64,000 bases of DNA from Alloyangia pacifica. GTDB taxonomy: Bacteria > Pseudomonadota > Alphaproteobacteria > Rhodobacterales > Rhodobacteraceae. The stretch covers positions 82,711 to 146,710 of the forward strand of contig NZ_JAIVKX010000006.1 in the NCBI RefSeq assembly GCF_020524285.1. Reading direction: 5' to 3'. Below the pieces are notes generated by a model that was given only the letters and a program-made list of their open reading frames with translations, searched no databases and was not told where the DNA came from. Shown in pieces: positions 8,004-17,310 of the stretch (its first letter is position 1; each line of letters opens with the position of its first letter). Made by a program: the position numbers and the translations under genes.

Positions 8004-9146
8004 ATGAGCATCCTTTCCGACATTCGCCTGATCCGCCGCCCGCTCGCGGGCTTTGCTGCCATCGGCATCTGCTGGGGCGTCTTCGCAGGCTGCGTGCCGG
8101 CGATCAAGGCCCAGGTGGGGCTGACCGACGGCGGCCTTGGCACCGCCATGCTGGTCTCGACCTGCGGGGCGATCCTTGCCATGTGGCTGGCCCCCTGGGC
8201 CGAGGAGCGGCTGAAGGCCCTCGCGATCCCGCTTTTCACCGCGCTGCTCGGGGTCGGCTTCCTGATGCCGGGGCTCGCCGGATCCTGGGGGCAGTTCGCC
8301 GCGGCGATGCTGTTCTGCGCGGCTGCGGCGGGCACGGTGGACGTGGCGATGAACGCGCAGCTTTCGCAGCTCGAGGCGCGCTCGGGGCGGCCGCTGATGA
8401 ACCTCGCCCATGGCGGCTACTCGCTGATCTACGCCTGCGCCGCGCTGGCGGCGGGCATCGCGCGGGGCGGCGGGTTGCCGCTCTGGGGCATCTTCCTGGG
8501 CGCAGCCTGCCTGACGCTTGTGGCGGCGGTTGTCGCGCGTGGCGGCGAGGTTGTTCTGCCCGAGGAGACGACCGAGCAGACCGGACGCGCGCCGCTGCCC
8601 TGGGGGATCGTGGCGCTTGCGGGGGTGGTAATCTGCATCGGTTTCATGGCCGAGCAGGCGACCGAGGCCTGGTCGGCGCTGCATCTCGAGCGCAACCTTG
8701 GCGCCGGGGCTGTGGGCGGGGCGTTGGCGCCGACGCTGCTGGGGCTGACCATGGGCGCCGGGCGGCTGTCGGGGCAGGGGCTGATCCGGCGCCTGAACGG
8801 CGCAGGCGTTCTGGGGGCCGGGGCGGGGCTTGCCGCGCTCGGCTCGGTGACCGCCGCGCTTGCGCCGACCGCGCTCGTGGGCTGGATCGGCTTTGCGGTG
8901 CTGGGCTTCGGGGTCTCGGTGCTGGCACCCATGGCCTATGCCTGGCTCGGCGCGCGTCTGACGCCGCAGGCCCGGGCACGGGCGATCAGCCGCGCGACGG
9001 TGATCGGCTACACCGGCTTCTTCATGGGGCCGCCGATGATGGGTGGCCTGTCCGAGCTCTTCGGGCTGCGCGCCTCCTTCGGGGCGGTGGCGCTGCTGCT
9101 TCTGCTGGTGCCGCTGGTGCTGCTGCCGATGATGCTTCGGCGCTGA
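8004..9146 (+). CDS. Major facilitator superfamily transporter
   Basis: 380 residues with a hydrophobic pattern of about 12 membrane segments and a short central loop (about residues 185-200). Segments such as FAAIGICWGVFAGCVPAIK and the loop 2-3 region MWLAPWAEERLKALAIP are MFS-like, and the family most resembled is the FucP/YbjJ-type group of small bacterial carriers. Substrate unknown. No strong ribosome site precedes ATG 8004. The stop lies only four bases from the end of the convergent SURF1 gene. Confidence 0.85.
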   Translation: MSILSDIRLIRRPLAGFAAIGICWGVFAGCVPAIKAQVGLTDGGLGTAMLVSTCGAILAMWLAPWAEERLKALAIPLFTALLGVGFLMPGLAGSWGQFAAAMLFCAAAAGTVDVAMNAQLSQLEARSGRPLMNLAHGGYSLIYACAALAAGIARGGGLPLWGIFLGAACLTLVAAVVARGGEVVLPEETTEQTGRAPLPWGIVALAGVVICIGFMAEQATEAWSALHLERNLGAGAVGGALAPTLLGLTMGAGRLSGQGLIRRLNGAGVLGAGAGLAALGSVTAALAPTALVGWIGFAVLGFGVSVLAPMAYAWLGARLTPQARARAISRATVIGYTGFFMGPPMMGGLSELFGLRASFGAVALLLLLVPLVLLPMMLRR

Positions 9147-9150
9147 GCCC

Positions 9151-9900
9151 TCAGCGGGTGCGGCGGAATTCCGTCCAGATGAACAGGCCCCAGGCGGCCA
9201 CCATCAGCAGCGCGAGCCCCGCCCAGGTCAGCGCGTAGCTGAGGTGCGCGTTGCGGAAGCTGATCACGGTCTGCCCGCCGCGCGGCCAGGCCCCGGGATC
9301 GGCGCCCATCTCCTGGTCGACGAAATAGGGCGCGGCGTCGTCGAACCCCTTGGCCTCGGTGATCGAGCCGATGTCGCGGCGGTACCACTGGCCGTTCTCG
9401 GGGTCGTTGTCGCGCGAGAAAAGCCAACCGCGGTCCTCGGAGATGCGCAGCAGGCCGGTGACGGTCTGCGGGCCCTCGGGCGCGTCGCGGGTGGCGGGAT
9501 CCTTGAGGTTCTCGGGCACCTGGCCGCGGTTGACCATCACCACCGTGCCGTCGTCGCGGCGCAGCGGGGTCAGAACCCAGTAGGCAGGGCCGAAATCCGC
9601 GGGGGTGTAAATCTGCACTTCCTCGTCGTTGAGGAAGGTGCCGCTGAGCGTGACATGCCGGTACTCGGCGCTCTCGGCGGTGATCCCGGCCCAGTCTTCC
9701 GGGCCGGGAGCAGGGACGGGCGCGGCATGGACGCGCGCCTCGACCCTTTCGATCAGGGCCACTTTCCAGTGCAGCCGGTTCACCTGCCAGATTGCCAGCG
9801 AGGTGAAGCCGACCAGACCGGCAAGGGCGATGAGCGTGACCACCACGATGAGTGGCCAGCGGCGGCGCTGCACGCCGGGCTTATGCGCCGCCGCGCCCAT
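9151..9900 (-). CDS. SURF1 family oxidase assembly protein
   Basis: 249 residues with the SURF1 layout: one membrane helix near the N-terminus (about 14-36), a large periplasmic domain with NRGQVPE and GWLFSRDNDPENGQWYRRD, and a second helix near the C-terminus (about 219-241). SURF1 proteins deliver or stabilise heme in subunit I of heme-copper oxidases. Its start overlaps the cyoD stop (TGATG), so it is the last gene of the cyo operon. In Paracoccus denitrificans a quinol-oxidase-specific Surf1q is likewise encoded with its oxidase, so this copy probably serves the Cyo enzyme rather than a cytochrome c oxidase. Confidence 0.92.
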   Translation of the reverse strand: MGAAAHKPGVQRRRWPLIVVVTLIALAGLVGFTSLAIWQVNRLHWKVALIERVEARVHAAPVPAPGPEDWAGITAESAEYRHVTLSGTFLNDEEVQIYTPADFGPAYWVLTPLRRDDGTVVMVNRGQVPENLKDPATRDAPEGPQTVTGLLRISEDRGWLFSRDNDPENGQWYRRDIGSITEAKGFDDAAPYFVDQEMGADPGAWPRGGQTVISFRNAHLSYALTWAGLALLMVAAWGLFIWTEFRRTR

Positions 9901-10295
9901 CAGTTGTGGTCCTCGTGACCGGACATGCTGGCGCCCGGGGTGGCCTCGGGATCCATGACCATGTTGCCCTCGGTCATCGGCATCATGTTGGCGTTCATGT
10001 TGTGCATGACCCAGAGCGAGCCGGCCAGAACGATCGCCACGATGACCACCGCGAGCACGGTCGCCGCGAGGGTCCAGCCCTCTTCGGTGCTGCTCTTGAG
10101 GTGCAGGAAGTACACCAGGTGCACGACGATCTGGACGGCGCCCAGACCCATGATGATCGCCACCAGGGTCGACGGAGCGATGTCGGTCTCCATCATGACC
10201 AGCGCGAAGGGAATGATGCTCAAGATCGCCGCGAGGGCGAAACCGGTCATCAGCTGGCCCATGGTGCCGTGCGATGTGTCGGAATGTGCGCTCAT
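9900..10295 (-). CDS. cyoD: Cytochrome o ubiquinol oxidase subunit IV
   Basis: 131 residues with three membrane helices and the family motif IVVHLVYFLHLKSSTEEGW. It starts at ATG 10295, sharing one base with the cyoC stop (TGATG), and ends overlapping the SURF1 start. The C-terminus carries an unusual Met/His-rich tail after the last helix (NMNANMMPMTEGNMVM, then HEDHN), longer than in E. coli CyoD, which could bind copper (inference). Subunit IV helps assemble the CuB site in subunit I. Confidence 0.93.
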   Translation of the reverse strand: MSAHSDTSHGTMGQLMTGFALAAILSIIPFALVMMETDIAPSTLVAIIMGLGAVQIVVHLVYFLHLKSSTEEGWTLAATVLAVVIVAIVLAGSLWVMHNMNANMMPMTEGNMVMDPEATPGASMSGHEDHN

Positions 10296-10924
10296 CAGAT
10301 CAGCCTCACGAGGTAGACGAAGGAGAACACCCCGATCCAGACGAGATCGAGGAAGTGCCAGAACATGCTCAGCGTGGCGAGACGCTGCATGTTCGCCGGG
10401 ATCATGCCCTTCATGCGGATCTGCGCGATCATCACGCAGAGCCAGACGAGGCCGAAGGTCACGTGCAGACCGTGGGTGCCGACCAGCAGGAAGAAGGCCG
10501 ACAGGAAGCCCGAACGGTCGGGGCCCGCGCCGATGTGGATCAGGTGGTTGAACTCGTAGAGTTCCATCCCGATGAAGCCCGCACCGAACAGGCCGGTGAT
10601 CACCAGCCACAGGGTGGTGGCGTCCATGTCGTGCTTGTCGGCCTTCAGCATGGCGACGCCGAAGGTGACCGAGGAGATCAGCAGCAGCGCCGTCTCGGCG
10701 AGCACGAAGCCGGGCTCGAAGAGATCCTTGGGACCGGGGCCCCCGGCGAAGTTGTTGCCCAGCACGGCGTAGGCGGCGAAGAGCGATGCAAAGATGATGC
10801 AGTCGCTCATCAGGTAGATCCAGAACCCGATGGGGGTGGGGCTGGCGTGGTGATGATCGGGGTGGTGGTCGGGGCCGTTAGGCCCCTCCACGCGTCCGGT
10901 CAGCGGAGTGTCGAGCATGGTCAT
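10295..10924 (-). CDS. cyoC: Cytochrome o ubiquinol oxidase subunit III
   Basis: 209 residues, the same size as E. coli CyoC, with five membrane helices: [74 protein letters not shown] and a C-terminal helix. A His/Pro/Asp-rich N-terminus ([10 protein letters not shown]) is present, as in E. coli. ATG 10924 overlaps the cyoB stop as ATGA, indicating translational coupling; a second ATG two codons on is possible. Confidence 0.95.
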   Translation of the reverse strand: MTMLDTPLTGRVEGPNGPDHHPDHHHASPTPIGFWIYLMSDCIIFASLFAAYAVLGNNFAGGPGPKDLFEPGFVLAETALLLISSVTFGVAMLKADKHDMDATTLWLVITGLFGAGFIGMELYEFNHLIHIGAGPDRSGFLSAFFLLVGTHGLHVTFGLVWLCVMIAQIRMKGMIPANMQRLATLSMFWHFLDLVWIGVFSFVYLVRLI

Positions 10925-12918
10925 GCGACCTCTCCCTTCGCTTCCGTTTCAGCGACCTTTGCCGCCGGGATCCAGTGATCCTGATTGTAGTTGAAGGTAT
11001 GCGCGATCACCGTCGCGATCATGCCGATGAAGGTGATCGCGGCGAGCCACCAGATGTACCAGATCATCGCGAAGCCGAAGACCAGGGCCATGGCGGCAAC
11101 GATGATGCCGGTGGCCGTGTTGTTCGGCATGTGGATGTCCGAGTAGTTGGTGGACCACTTGAACCCGTCCTGTTTCATCTTCCAGAAGGCGTCACGGCCG
11201 GAGACCACCACGTCCTGCGGGAAGTTGTAGTTGGCGGGCGGCGACTGGGTTGCCCAGTCGAGGGTGCGCGCGTTCCACGGATCGTTGCCGACGGCCAGCT
11301 CCTTGCGGCGCAGGATCGAGACGGCAAAGTTGATGAAGCCGCAGGCGATGCCACAGGCGATCAGCACCGCGCCGAAGGCGGCGATGATGAAGTAGATCTG
11401 CCAGGCCTGGTCCATGTAGCTCTGCAGGCGGCGCGTCACGCCCATCAGGCCGAGCGCATAGAGCGGCATGAAGGCGAAGTAGAAGCCCACGCACCAGAAC
11501 CAGAAGGTGCGGCGTCCCCATTTGTCGTCCAGCTTGAAGCCGAAGGCCTTGGGCCACCAGAAGGTGACGGCGGCATAGACCCCGAACACCACGCCGCCGA
11601 TGATGACGTTGTGGAAGTGGGCGATGAGGAACAGCGTGTTGTGCAGTTGGAAGTCCACGGGCGGAACGGCCAGCAGGACGCCGGTCATGCCGCCGATGGC
11701 GAAGGTGACGATGAAGCCGGTGGTCCAGAGCATCGGCACTTCGAACTGCACGCGCCCCTTGTACATGGTGAAGAGCCAGTTGAAGACCTTAACCCCGGTG
11801 GGCACCGCGATGATCATCGTGGTGATGCCGAAGAAGGTGTTCACGTTGGCGCCGGAGCCCATGGTGAAGAAGTGGTGCAGCCACACGATGAACGACAGCA
11901 CCATGATGCAGGCGGTCGCCCAGACCATCGTCTTGTAGCCGAACAGCGGCTTGCCCGAGAAAGTCTGCACGATTTCCGAAAACACGCCGAAGATCGGCAG
12001 GATCAGGATGTAGACCTCGGGGTGACCCCAGATCCAGATCAGGTTCACGTACATCATGGCGTTGCCGCCGAGATCGTTGGTGAAGAAGTGGAAATCGAGG
12101 TAGCGGTCGAGCGTCAGCATGGTGAGCGTGGCGGTCAGCACCGGGAAGGCCGCGACGATCAGCACGTTGGTGCACAGCGTGGTCCAGGTGAAGACCGGCA
12201 TGTCGAACAGCTTCATGCCCTTGGCGCGCATCTTGAAGATGGTCGCCAGAAGGTTCACGCCCGACAGCGTCGTGCCGACACCGGCGATCTGCAGCGCCCA
12301 GAGGTAGTAGTCCACGCCGGGTCCATGCGAGAAGGCCGATCCCGACAGCGGCGGGAAGGCCAGCCAGCCGACACGGGCGAACTCCCCGATGAACAGCGAG
12401 ATGTTCACCAGCAGCGCACCGGCCACCGTCATCCAGAACGAGAAGTTGTTCAGGAAGGGGAAGGCCACGTCGCGGGCACCGATCTGCGTCGGCATGACGA
12501 AGTTCATGATGCCGGTGATGAAGGCCATCGCCACGAAGAAGATCATGATCACGCCGTGGGCGGTGAAGACCTGGTCGTAGTGGTGCGGGGGCAGGTAGCC
12601 CTCGGCACCGCCGGCCGCCATGGCCTGCTGGGCGCGCATCATCAGCGCGTCGGCAAAGCCGCGGATGAACATCACGAAGCCGAGCACCATGTACATGATG
12701 CCGATCTTCTTGTGGTCGACGCTGGTGAGCCAGTCACGCCAGAGCGGGCCCCAGAGCTTGAAGTAGGTCATCAGGATCAGCGCGGCGATGCCGCCCAGAA
12801 CGATGGCCGAGAAGGTGCCGACGAGGATCGGCTCGTGGTAGGGAATCCAGTCGAGGGTCAGGCGGCCGAAGAGCGGCGACCAGGTCTCGGGGGCTTGGAC
12901 ATGGGCTTCAGTTGCCAT
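10921..12918 (-). CDS. cyoB: Cytochrome o ubiquinol oxidase subunit I
   Basis: 665 residues from ATG 12918, close to the 663 of E. coli CyoB; the frame extends six codons further to 12936 but a GGGAG site favours 12918. It holds the redox and proton-pumping centre in the inner membrane. Ligand motifs are intact: [11 protein letters not shown] (low-spin heme His), [12 protein letters not shown] (CuB His with the cross-linked Tyr), WLHHFFTMG (two CuB His) and [14 protein letters not shown] (heme His pair). It overlaps the end of cyoA by 11 bases. Confidence 0.97.
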   Translation of the reverse strand: MATEAHVQAPETWSPLFGRLTLDWIPYHEPILVGTFSAIVLGGIAALILMTYFKLWGPLWRDWLTSVDHKKIGIMYMVLGFVMFIRGFADALMMRAQQAMAAGGAEGYLPPHHYDQVFTAHGVIMIFFVAMAFITGIMNFVMPTQIGARDVAFPFLNNFSFWMTVAGALLVNISLFIGEFARVGWLAFPPLSGSAFSHGPGVDYYLWALQIAGVGTTLSGVNLLATIFKMRAKGMKLFDMPVFTWTTLCTNVLIVAAFPVLTATLTMLTLDRYLDFHFFTNDLGGNAMMYVNLIWIWGHPEVYILILPIFGVFSEIVQTFSGKPLFGYKTMVWATACIMVLSFIVWLHHFFTMGSGANVNTFFGITTMIIAVPTGVKVFNWLFTMYKGRVQFEVPMLWTTGFIVTFAIGGMTGVLLAVPPVDFQLHNTLFLIAHFHNVIIGGVVFGVYAAVTFWWPKAFGFKLDDKWGRRTFWFWCVGFYFAFMPLYALGLMGVTRRLQSYMDQAWQIYFIIAAFGAVLIACGIACGFINFAVSILRRKELAVGNDPWNARTLDWATQSPPANYNFPQDVVVSGRDAFWKMKQDGFKWSTNYSDIHMPNNTATGIIVAAMALVFGFAMIWYIWWLAAITFIGMIATVIAHTFNYNQDHWIPAAKVAETEAKGEVA

Positions 12919-13990
12919 CGTGCGCTGCTCCCTCATGGGTGTTCATGGAAAGGGTTTCGCCGTCCGCGTGACCACCGTGGGCCGGGGCGGAGGGCGTTGC
13001 CGGCTCGCCGATCAGATTGCCGAAGCCGTCGATCGCGCGCTGGTCGTCGTATTGGTACATGTGCTTGTTGGCGATCCCGTCGAGGCCGCCGCCGCCCATC
13101 TCGTCCTGCATCATCATCTGATCCATGCAGACCTTGCCCTCGTCGACGCAGAGACCACGGATGCGGTCGAAGAGATTCTCGTCGACGCCGCTGTAGTACT
13201 GCACCTCGTTGGCCATCGAGGGCACTTCGAGATCGAGGTAGGCTTCGCGCGACAGCTCGTCGTTCGAGGCGCGGGCCTTTTCGACCCACTGGTCGAAATC
13301 GGCATCGCTCATCGCCAGCGTGTCGAAGTGCATCTCCGAGAAGCCGGGGCCCGAGTAGTGCGCCGCCTGGCCGAAGTAGGTGCCTTCCTCATCTGCGATG
13401 AGATGCAGCTTCGTCTCCATGCCGGCCATCGTGTAGATCATGCCGCCGAGCGCGGGGACCGAGAAGGTGGTCATCACGGTCGAGGAGGTCAGGCGCAGGT
13501 TGATCGGACGGTTCGCCGGAACGGCCAGTTCGTTGACCGAGGCCACGCCCTGTTCGGGGTAGATGAACAGCCATTTCCAGTCGAGCGAGACCACGTCCAC
13601 CTCGATCGGCTCGCCGATCTCGGTGCCGATCTCCGCCGCGTCGAGCGGGCGGTAGGGGTCGAGCCGGTGCGTGTAGATGTAGGTGTACACGCCGAGGATC
13701 GCGACGATGATAATAGGCACGCCCCAGAGCACGTATTCGAGCTTGGTCGAGTGGGACCATTCCGGCGCGTAGTCGGATTGGTCCGGACGGTCGGCGCGGT
13801 AGCGCAGCGGGAACCAGATGGCCATGAAAATGACCGGGATGATCACGATCAGCATGAGCAGGGTCGAGATGACCAGCAGGTCACGCTGCTCGGCGGCCAC
13901 CCAGCCCGACGGTGCAAGCACGTCGTACTGGCATGCCGACAGGCTCGCGACCGCTCCCAGCAGGATCGGAATTTTGAACGATAGTCTCAA
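12908..13990 (-). CDS. cyoA: Cytochrome o ubiquinol oxidase subunit II (lipoprotein)
   Basis: 360 residues, first gene of cyoABCD-SURF1. It starts with TTG at 13990 (GAGG 7-8 bases upstream) and has a lipoprotein signal ending in the lipobox LSAC (Cys20), two membrane helices ([20 protein letters not shown] and [20 protein letters not shown]) and a periplasmic cupredoxin domain with [13 protein letters not shown]. The CuA cysteines of cytochrome c oxidases are absent, as expected for a quinol oxidase. The C-terminal CyoA arm is followed by a His-rich tail. cyoE (heme O synthase) is not in the window. Confidence 0.95.
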   Translation of the reverse strand: MRLSFKIPILLGAVASLSACQYDVLAPSGWVAAEQRDLLVISTLLMLIVIIPVIFMAIWFPLRYRADRPDQSDYAPEWSHSTKLEYVLWGVPIIIVAILGVYTYIYTHRLDPYRPLDAAEIGTEIGEPIEVDVVSLDWKWLFIYPEQGVASVNELAVPANRPINLRLTSSTVMTTFSVPALGGMIYTMAGMETKLHLIADEEGTYFGQAAHYSGPGFSEMHFDTLAMSDADFDQWVEKARASNDELSREAYLDLEVPSMANEVQYYSGVDENLFDRIRGLCVDEGKVCMDQMMMQDEMGGGGLDGIANKHMYQYDDQRAIDGFGNLIGEPATPSAPAHGGHADGETLSMNTHEGAAHDGN

Positions 13991-14543
13991 GTCAGCCTCG
14001 CAGGTCTTTCCGGATCGGCGGATGAGAGGAGGAGGCCGGTCCGGGAGAACAATTCGGGCGCACTCAGAACGGGCGCGTCCGTTACAGGTGGGTCGCGCGT
14101 AGAATGCTGCAGGCGCGAACCGAATAGGTCATTCCGTCGCACATGTTTGCCGTTCAGCTTTGCGTGACGAAACGTGCGGCGCCGCGACTCGTTCGCCGCG
14201 CGCGCTGGAAATAGACCGGGCCGGGGCGGAGTTTCTAGGGAAATCATGCGGAAGACCGCATCATTTTGCGTGGCTGCGGAGCCGCCGGGTCGGCGGCGCT
14301 TCGCCGATAAAGGCATCGCGCGTTGCGGTTGCGCTAAGCGCGGACACAAAAAGTTGAATAGTAACCTCCGCAACTTGTGCCGTCCTTTTGAGACAAGGCG
14401 GGCCGCGCGGTTGCGGGAAGCCGCAACCCGCCCGACGCCGAAGGCGGAGATTCGCCGTCGCTTGGCGGCGGGTTTGGGATGCTCTAAGGCTTGCCGGGCC
14501 GGCTGCGCGCAGCCGGTTCTTGTTTCCGAGCCGGAGAGTGCCG
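13991..14543. other. Intergenic region with cyo promoter side and a chain of stable hairpins
   Basis: About 550 bp without a credible protein gene separate the divergent cyoA and the FAH-fold gene. The plus-strand half near 14360-14530 is highly structured: a perfect 8 bp stem GGTTGCGG-GAAG-CCGCAACC (14409-14428), a small GCC-GAA-GGC hairpin, a CGCC/GGCG hairpin and a final terminator-like stem at 14499-14516. This could be a small RNA or an attenuating leader for the gene at 14544. No TTGAT-N4-ATCAA box was seen on the cyo side. Confidence 0.45.
14499..14526 (+). terminator. Terminator-like hairpin 18 bp upstream of the FAH-fold gene
   Basis: Stem CCGGCTG (14499-14505), loop CGCG, stem CAGCCGG (14510-14516), followed by TTCTTGTTTC. 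Its position just before a start codon (14544) suggests either the end of an upstream small RNA or an attenuator. Confidence 0.5.
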
Positions 14544-15290
14544 ATGACCGCCCCCAGAGATCTGTCCGATTTTGTCGCTGCACTGCAGCGCGCGCATGAG
14601 ACCGGGGCGCGTTTCGCGCCGGCGCCGGGCGACATGGCGCTGCCCGAGAGCCGCAGCGAGAGCCTCGTGGTTCAGGCCGAGGTGGCCCGCCTGCGCGGTG
14701 CCGTGGCGGGCTTCAAGGTCGCCGCGGGTACGGGCGTGGTCGCGCCCGTGGTCGCACCGATCGCGGCGGCGGATGTTGTCGCCGACGGTGGCAAGGCCGC
14801 GGTGAAGGACCAGCTCGGCATCGAGCTGGAAATCGGCTTCGAGCTGCTCCAGCCGCTGCCGGGACCGGGCCTTCCCGAGCCGGTGGAAGCCTATTTCGCG
14901 CCGCGCCCGGTGATCGAGCTGGTGGACACGCGGCTCGAGGGCGAGAGCGCCGGTGCGCCGCTGCTCAAGCTCGCCGACATGCAGATCAACGCGGGCCTGG
15001 TGTCGGGTGCGGCGCTCGAGGGCTGGGACGGCAGCGATTTCGGTGCGGTCGAGGCGCGGCTGGTGTGCGGCGAGACGGTCGTGCTGGATGGGTCCGCGAC
15101 GGTGCCGGGCGGCTCGGCGCTGGCCAACCTGCGGCTCTTCTGCGAGGTGATCGGCGAGCACTGCGGCGGGCTGCAGCCGGGGCAGGTGGTGATCACCGGC
15201 TCGCTCTGCGGGCTGCCCTACTTCCCGGCGGGCACCGAGGTTTCGGGCGAGATCTCCGGGCTGGGCCCGGTGGCGGTGTCGCTGGTCTGA
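14544..15290 (+). CDS. Fumarylacetoacetate hydrolase-fold protein, 2-keto-4-pentenoate hydratase-like
   Basis: 248 residues, resembling MhpD/2-keto-4-pentenoate hydratases. The acidic metal-binding cluster is visible in QLGIELEIGFELL, with PVIELVDTRL and NAGLVSGAALEGW following, then VVITGSLCGLPYFPAGTEV near the end. Such enzymes hydrate or decarboxylate 2-oxo acids in aromatic breakdown, but no other catabolic genes are adjacent, so the substrate is unknown. ATG 14544 is preceded by CCGGAGAG. It is transcribed alone and ends at the strong terminator at 15336. Confidence 0.8.
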   Translation: MTAPRDLSDFVAALQRAHETGARFAPAPGDMALPESRSESLVVQAEVARLRGAVAGFKVAAGTGVVAPVVAPIAAADVVADGGKAAVKDQLGIELEIGFELLQPLPGPGLPEPVEAYFAPRPVIELVDTRLEGESAGAPLLKLADMQINAGLVSGAALEGWDGSDFGAVEARLVCGETVVLDGSATVPGGSALANLRLFCEVIGEHCGGLQPGQVVITGSLCGLPYFPAGTEVSGEISGLGPVAVSLV

Positions 15291-15335
15291 AATGGTCGTG
15301 CCTCACCCGCAGCGGTGAGGTCACTCTAAAAAACA

Positions 15336-15363
15336 AAAAGGCCCGGCGCGCGCCGGGCCTTTT
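15336..15363. terminator. Strong bidirectional terminator
   Basis: A perfect 28 bp palindrome with a GC core flanked by AAAA and TTTT lies between convergent genes (FAH-fold gene and nlpD). A second, smaller hairpin CCTCACC-N6-GGTGAGG (15301-15320) precedes it. Confidence 0.88.
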
Positions 15364-15381
15364 GCGTTGCGTGCGGCGCGG

Positions 15382-16602
15382 TCAGCGCAGGTAGCTCATC
15401 GGATCGACGCTGTCGAACCCCTTGCGCACCTCGAAGTGCAGGAAGGCCGGGTCGGCGGCGCGCACCGAGCCGATGGTCTGGCCGCGGCTCACCGCGTCGC
15501 CTTTCTTGACCTGCAGCGCGTCGAGGTGGGTGTAGATCGACAGCAGCTCGTCCGGGTGGCGGATGACGACAATCTGCACGTTGTCGGTGTTGCGGGTGAT
15601 CGCCGCGACCGTTCCGCTTGCGGCGGCCTTCACCGGGCTGCCGGCGGGGGCCGAGATGTCGATGCCCTCGTTCTTGCCCTTGGAGTATTCGCGCACGATC
15701 GAGCCGTTCACCGGCATCGCCATCAGCGCGTTGCTCGAGGCCTGCCCGATGTCGGCCACCGGCTTCGCCGCAGTGGTCGCGGCGGCCGCGGTCTGGGCGG
15801 TGCGGGAGGGTTCGTCCTGCGGCAGCGGCTGCACCGAGGAGGGCGGCTGCGGTGTCGGCGAGCCGGTGCCCGGCGCCACGGTCACCGTCTCGGCGCGGGC
15901 GGCGCGCTGCTCGACCACGGGGATCAGCAGGTACTGGCCTTCGCGCAGGGTGAAGTTGGCGTCGAGCCCGTTCCACTCGGCCAGCGACTTCGGCGTCACG
16001 CCGTAGAGCCGGGCCACGGTATAGGCGGTTTCGCCACGCTGCACCTTGTGGCGGATCGGCTCGACGCCGCCGGTCTGCGCCGCGGAATTGCTCTGGGCGC
16101 TGGTCGGGGCGCTGGCCTGGGCACTGCTCTGCGCCGGGGCCAGCGTGCTGCTGGTCACCTCCGAGGGGCGCGCGGTGGCGGGGGCGTTGTTGATCGCATT
16201 GCCCGCCAGCGTGGCGATGTCCACGTTGCTGCTCGGGACGGCCACGCCGACGCGGCTCGGCAGGGCGATGATCTCGTCCGGGCGGAGCGGGTCGTTGGCC
16301 TGCATGCCGTTGTAGCGGGCAACCTCGCCGGCGGGCAGGCCGACGCGGCTGGCCACATCCGCCACCGTGTCGCCGGGGCGCGCGATCGCCACCTGGTAGT
16401 TCGGGTAGGACAGCACGCCGCGCGCGTCGGGCACCGGCCGGTCGATGGTGCTGGCCGAAAGCGCGGCCTGCGACGTGTCGACCGAGCCGCCCATGCGGCC
16501 ACGCATGTCGTAGTCGATCGGGCCGGAGCAGGCCGCCAGCAGGGCGGCCGCGGCCAACGGCCCGGCGATCCGGGTGGCGGATTTGCGGAATGCGTCGTCC
16601 AT
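15382..16602 (-). CDS. nlpD: NlpD-like LysM/LytM lipoprotein, probable amidase activator
   Basis: 406 residues. Lipobox LLAAC near residue 25; LysM repeat 1 at about 67-113; LysM repeat 2 at about 186-230 (RGETAYTVARLYGV); Ala/Pro/Gln-rich linkers; C-terminal LytM/M23 domain at about 300-400. In the LytM domain the first zinc-binding His is missing (KNEGIDISAPAGSPV, Asn-Glu in place of the usual His), as in E. coli NlpD and EnvC, so it is probably not a hydrolase but an activator of a peptidoglycan amidase. Later positions IYTHLDAL and FLHFEVRKG are kept. Third gene of surE-pcm-nlpD. A candidate partner amidase lies at 49726. Confidence 0.9.
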   Translation of the reverse strand: MDDAFRKSATRIAGPLAAAALLAACSGPIDYDMRGRMGGSVDTSQAALSASTIDRPVPDARGVLSYPNYQVAIARPGDTVADVASRVGLPAGEVARYNGMQANDPLRPDEIIALPSRVGVAVPSSNVDIATLAGNAINNAPATARPSEVTSSTLAPAQSSAQASAPTSAQSNSAAQTGGVEPIRHKVQRGETAYTVARLYGVTPKSLAEWNGLDANFTLREGQYLLIPVVEQRAARAETVTVAPGTGSPTPQPPSSVQPLPQDEPSRTAQTAAAATTAAKPVADIGQASSNALMAMPVNGSIVREYSKGKNEGIDISAPAGSPVKAAASGTVAAITRNTDNVQIVVIRHPDELLSIYTHLDALQVKKGDAVSRGQTIGSVRAADPAFLHFEVRKGFDSVDPMSYLR

Positions 16603-16665
16603 CTGTCTCGATCCTCACCTGCGCCCCTTGTCCCGGGACGTCATGTCAATTGCCGCCTGGGGCGG

Positions 16666-17310
16666 TCAGCTCTCCTTGGCCAGACCTTCCACAAGCGGCA
16701 CGAAGCGCACGGGGCGCAGCTCGTCATAGTCGAAGCCCTGTTCCGTGCGGGTCACCCGGATGAGGTGCTGCACGGTGTCGGACTGCCCCACGGGCAGGAC
16801 CATGATACCGCCAATCCGCAGCTGGGCCAAGAGCGGCCCGGGCGGGTCTTCGGCCGCGGCGGTCACCAAGATGCGATCAAAGGGTGCCTGGTCGGGCAGG
16901 CCGAAGCTGCCGTCGGCGGTGAAGGCGGTGATATTGGAAAGGTCGAGCGCATCAAAAACCTTGCGCGCCTCGACCACGAGGCGGCGATGACGGTCCACCG
17001 TGTAGACGCGCCGCGCCAGCTGGCTGAGGATGGCAGCCTGGTAGCCCGAGCCGGTGCCGACCTCGAGCACCTTGTCGCGGTTCGACACGTTCAGCGCCTG
17101 GGTCATCAGCCCGACCACGGAGGGCTGCGAGATGGTCTGCCCGCAGGGGATCGGCAGCGGCATGTCCTCGTAGGCGCGATCGGTGAAGTAGCCCTTCACG
17201 AAGAGCCCGCGGTCGATCTTCTCCATCGCCTCGAGCACGAGGCTGTCGGTCACCCCGCGCGAGCGCAGGGCGAAGAGCAGCTGCATCTTGGCCTCGGCGT
17301 CGAAACTCAT
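16666..17310 (-). CDS. pcm: Protein-L-isoaspartate O-methyltransferase
   Basis: 214 residues. Transfers methyl from S-adenosylmethionine to isoaspartyl residues in damaged proteins. Typical segments are [16 protein letters not shown], the SAM motif [15 protein letters not shown] and the C-terminal [14 protein letters not shown]. The start ATG 17310 overlaps the surE stop as ATGA, showing coupling; the frame extends upstream into surE but that is the shadow of surE. The surE-pcm-nlpD order is conserved in proteobacteria. Confidence 0.95.
   Translation of the reverse strand: MSFDAEAKMQLLFALRSRGVTDSLVLEAMEKIDRGLFVKGYFTDRAYEDMPLPIPCGQTISQPSVVGLMTQALNVSNRDKVLEVGTGSGYQAAILSQLARRVYTVDRHRRLVVEARKVFDALDLSNITAFTADGSFGLPDQAPFDRILVTAAAEDPPGPLLAQLRIGGIMVLPVGQSDTVQHLIRVTRTEQGFDYDELRPVRFVPLVEGLAKES

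Noticed and set aside
10975..13401. Plus-strand frame of 808 codons opposite cyoB and cyoA
   Set aside because: Antisense shadow of the highly conserved oxidase genes; His/Asp-rich low-complexity product.
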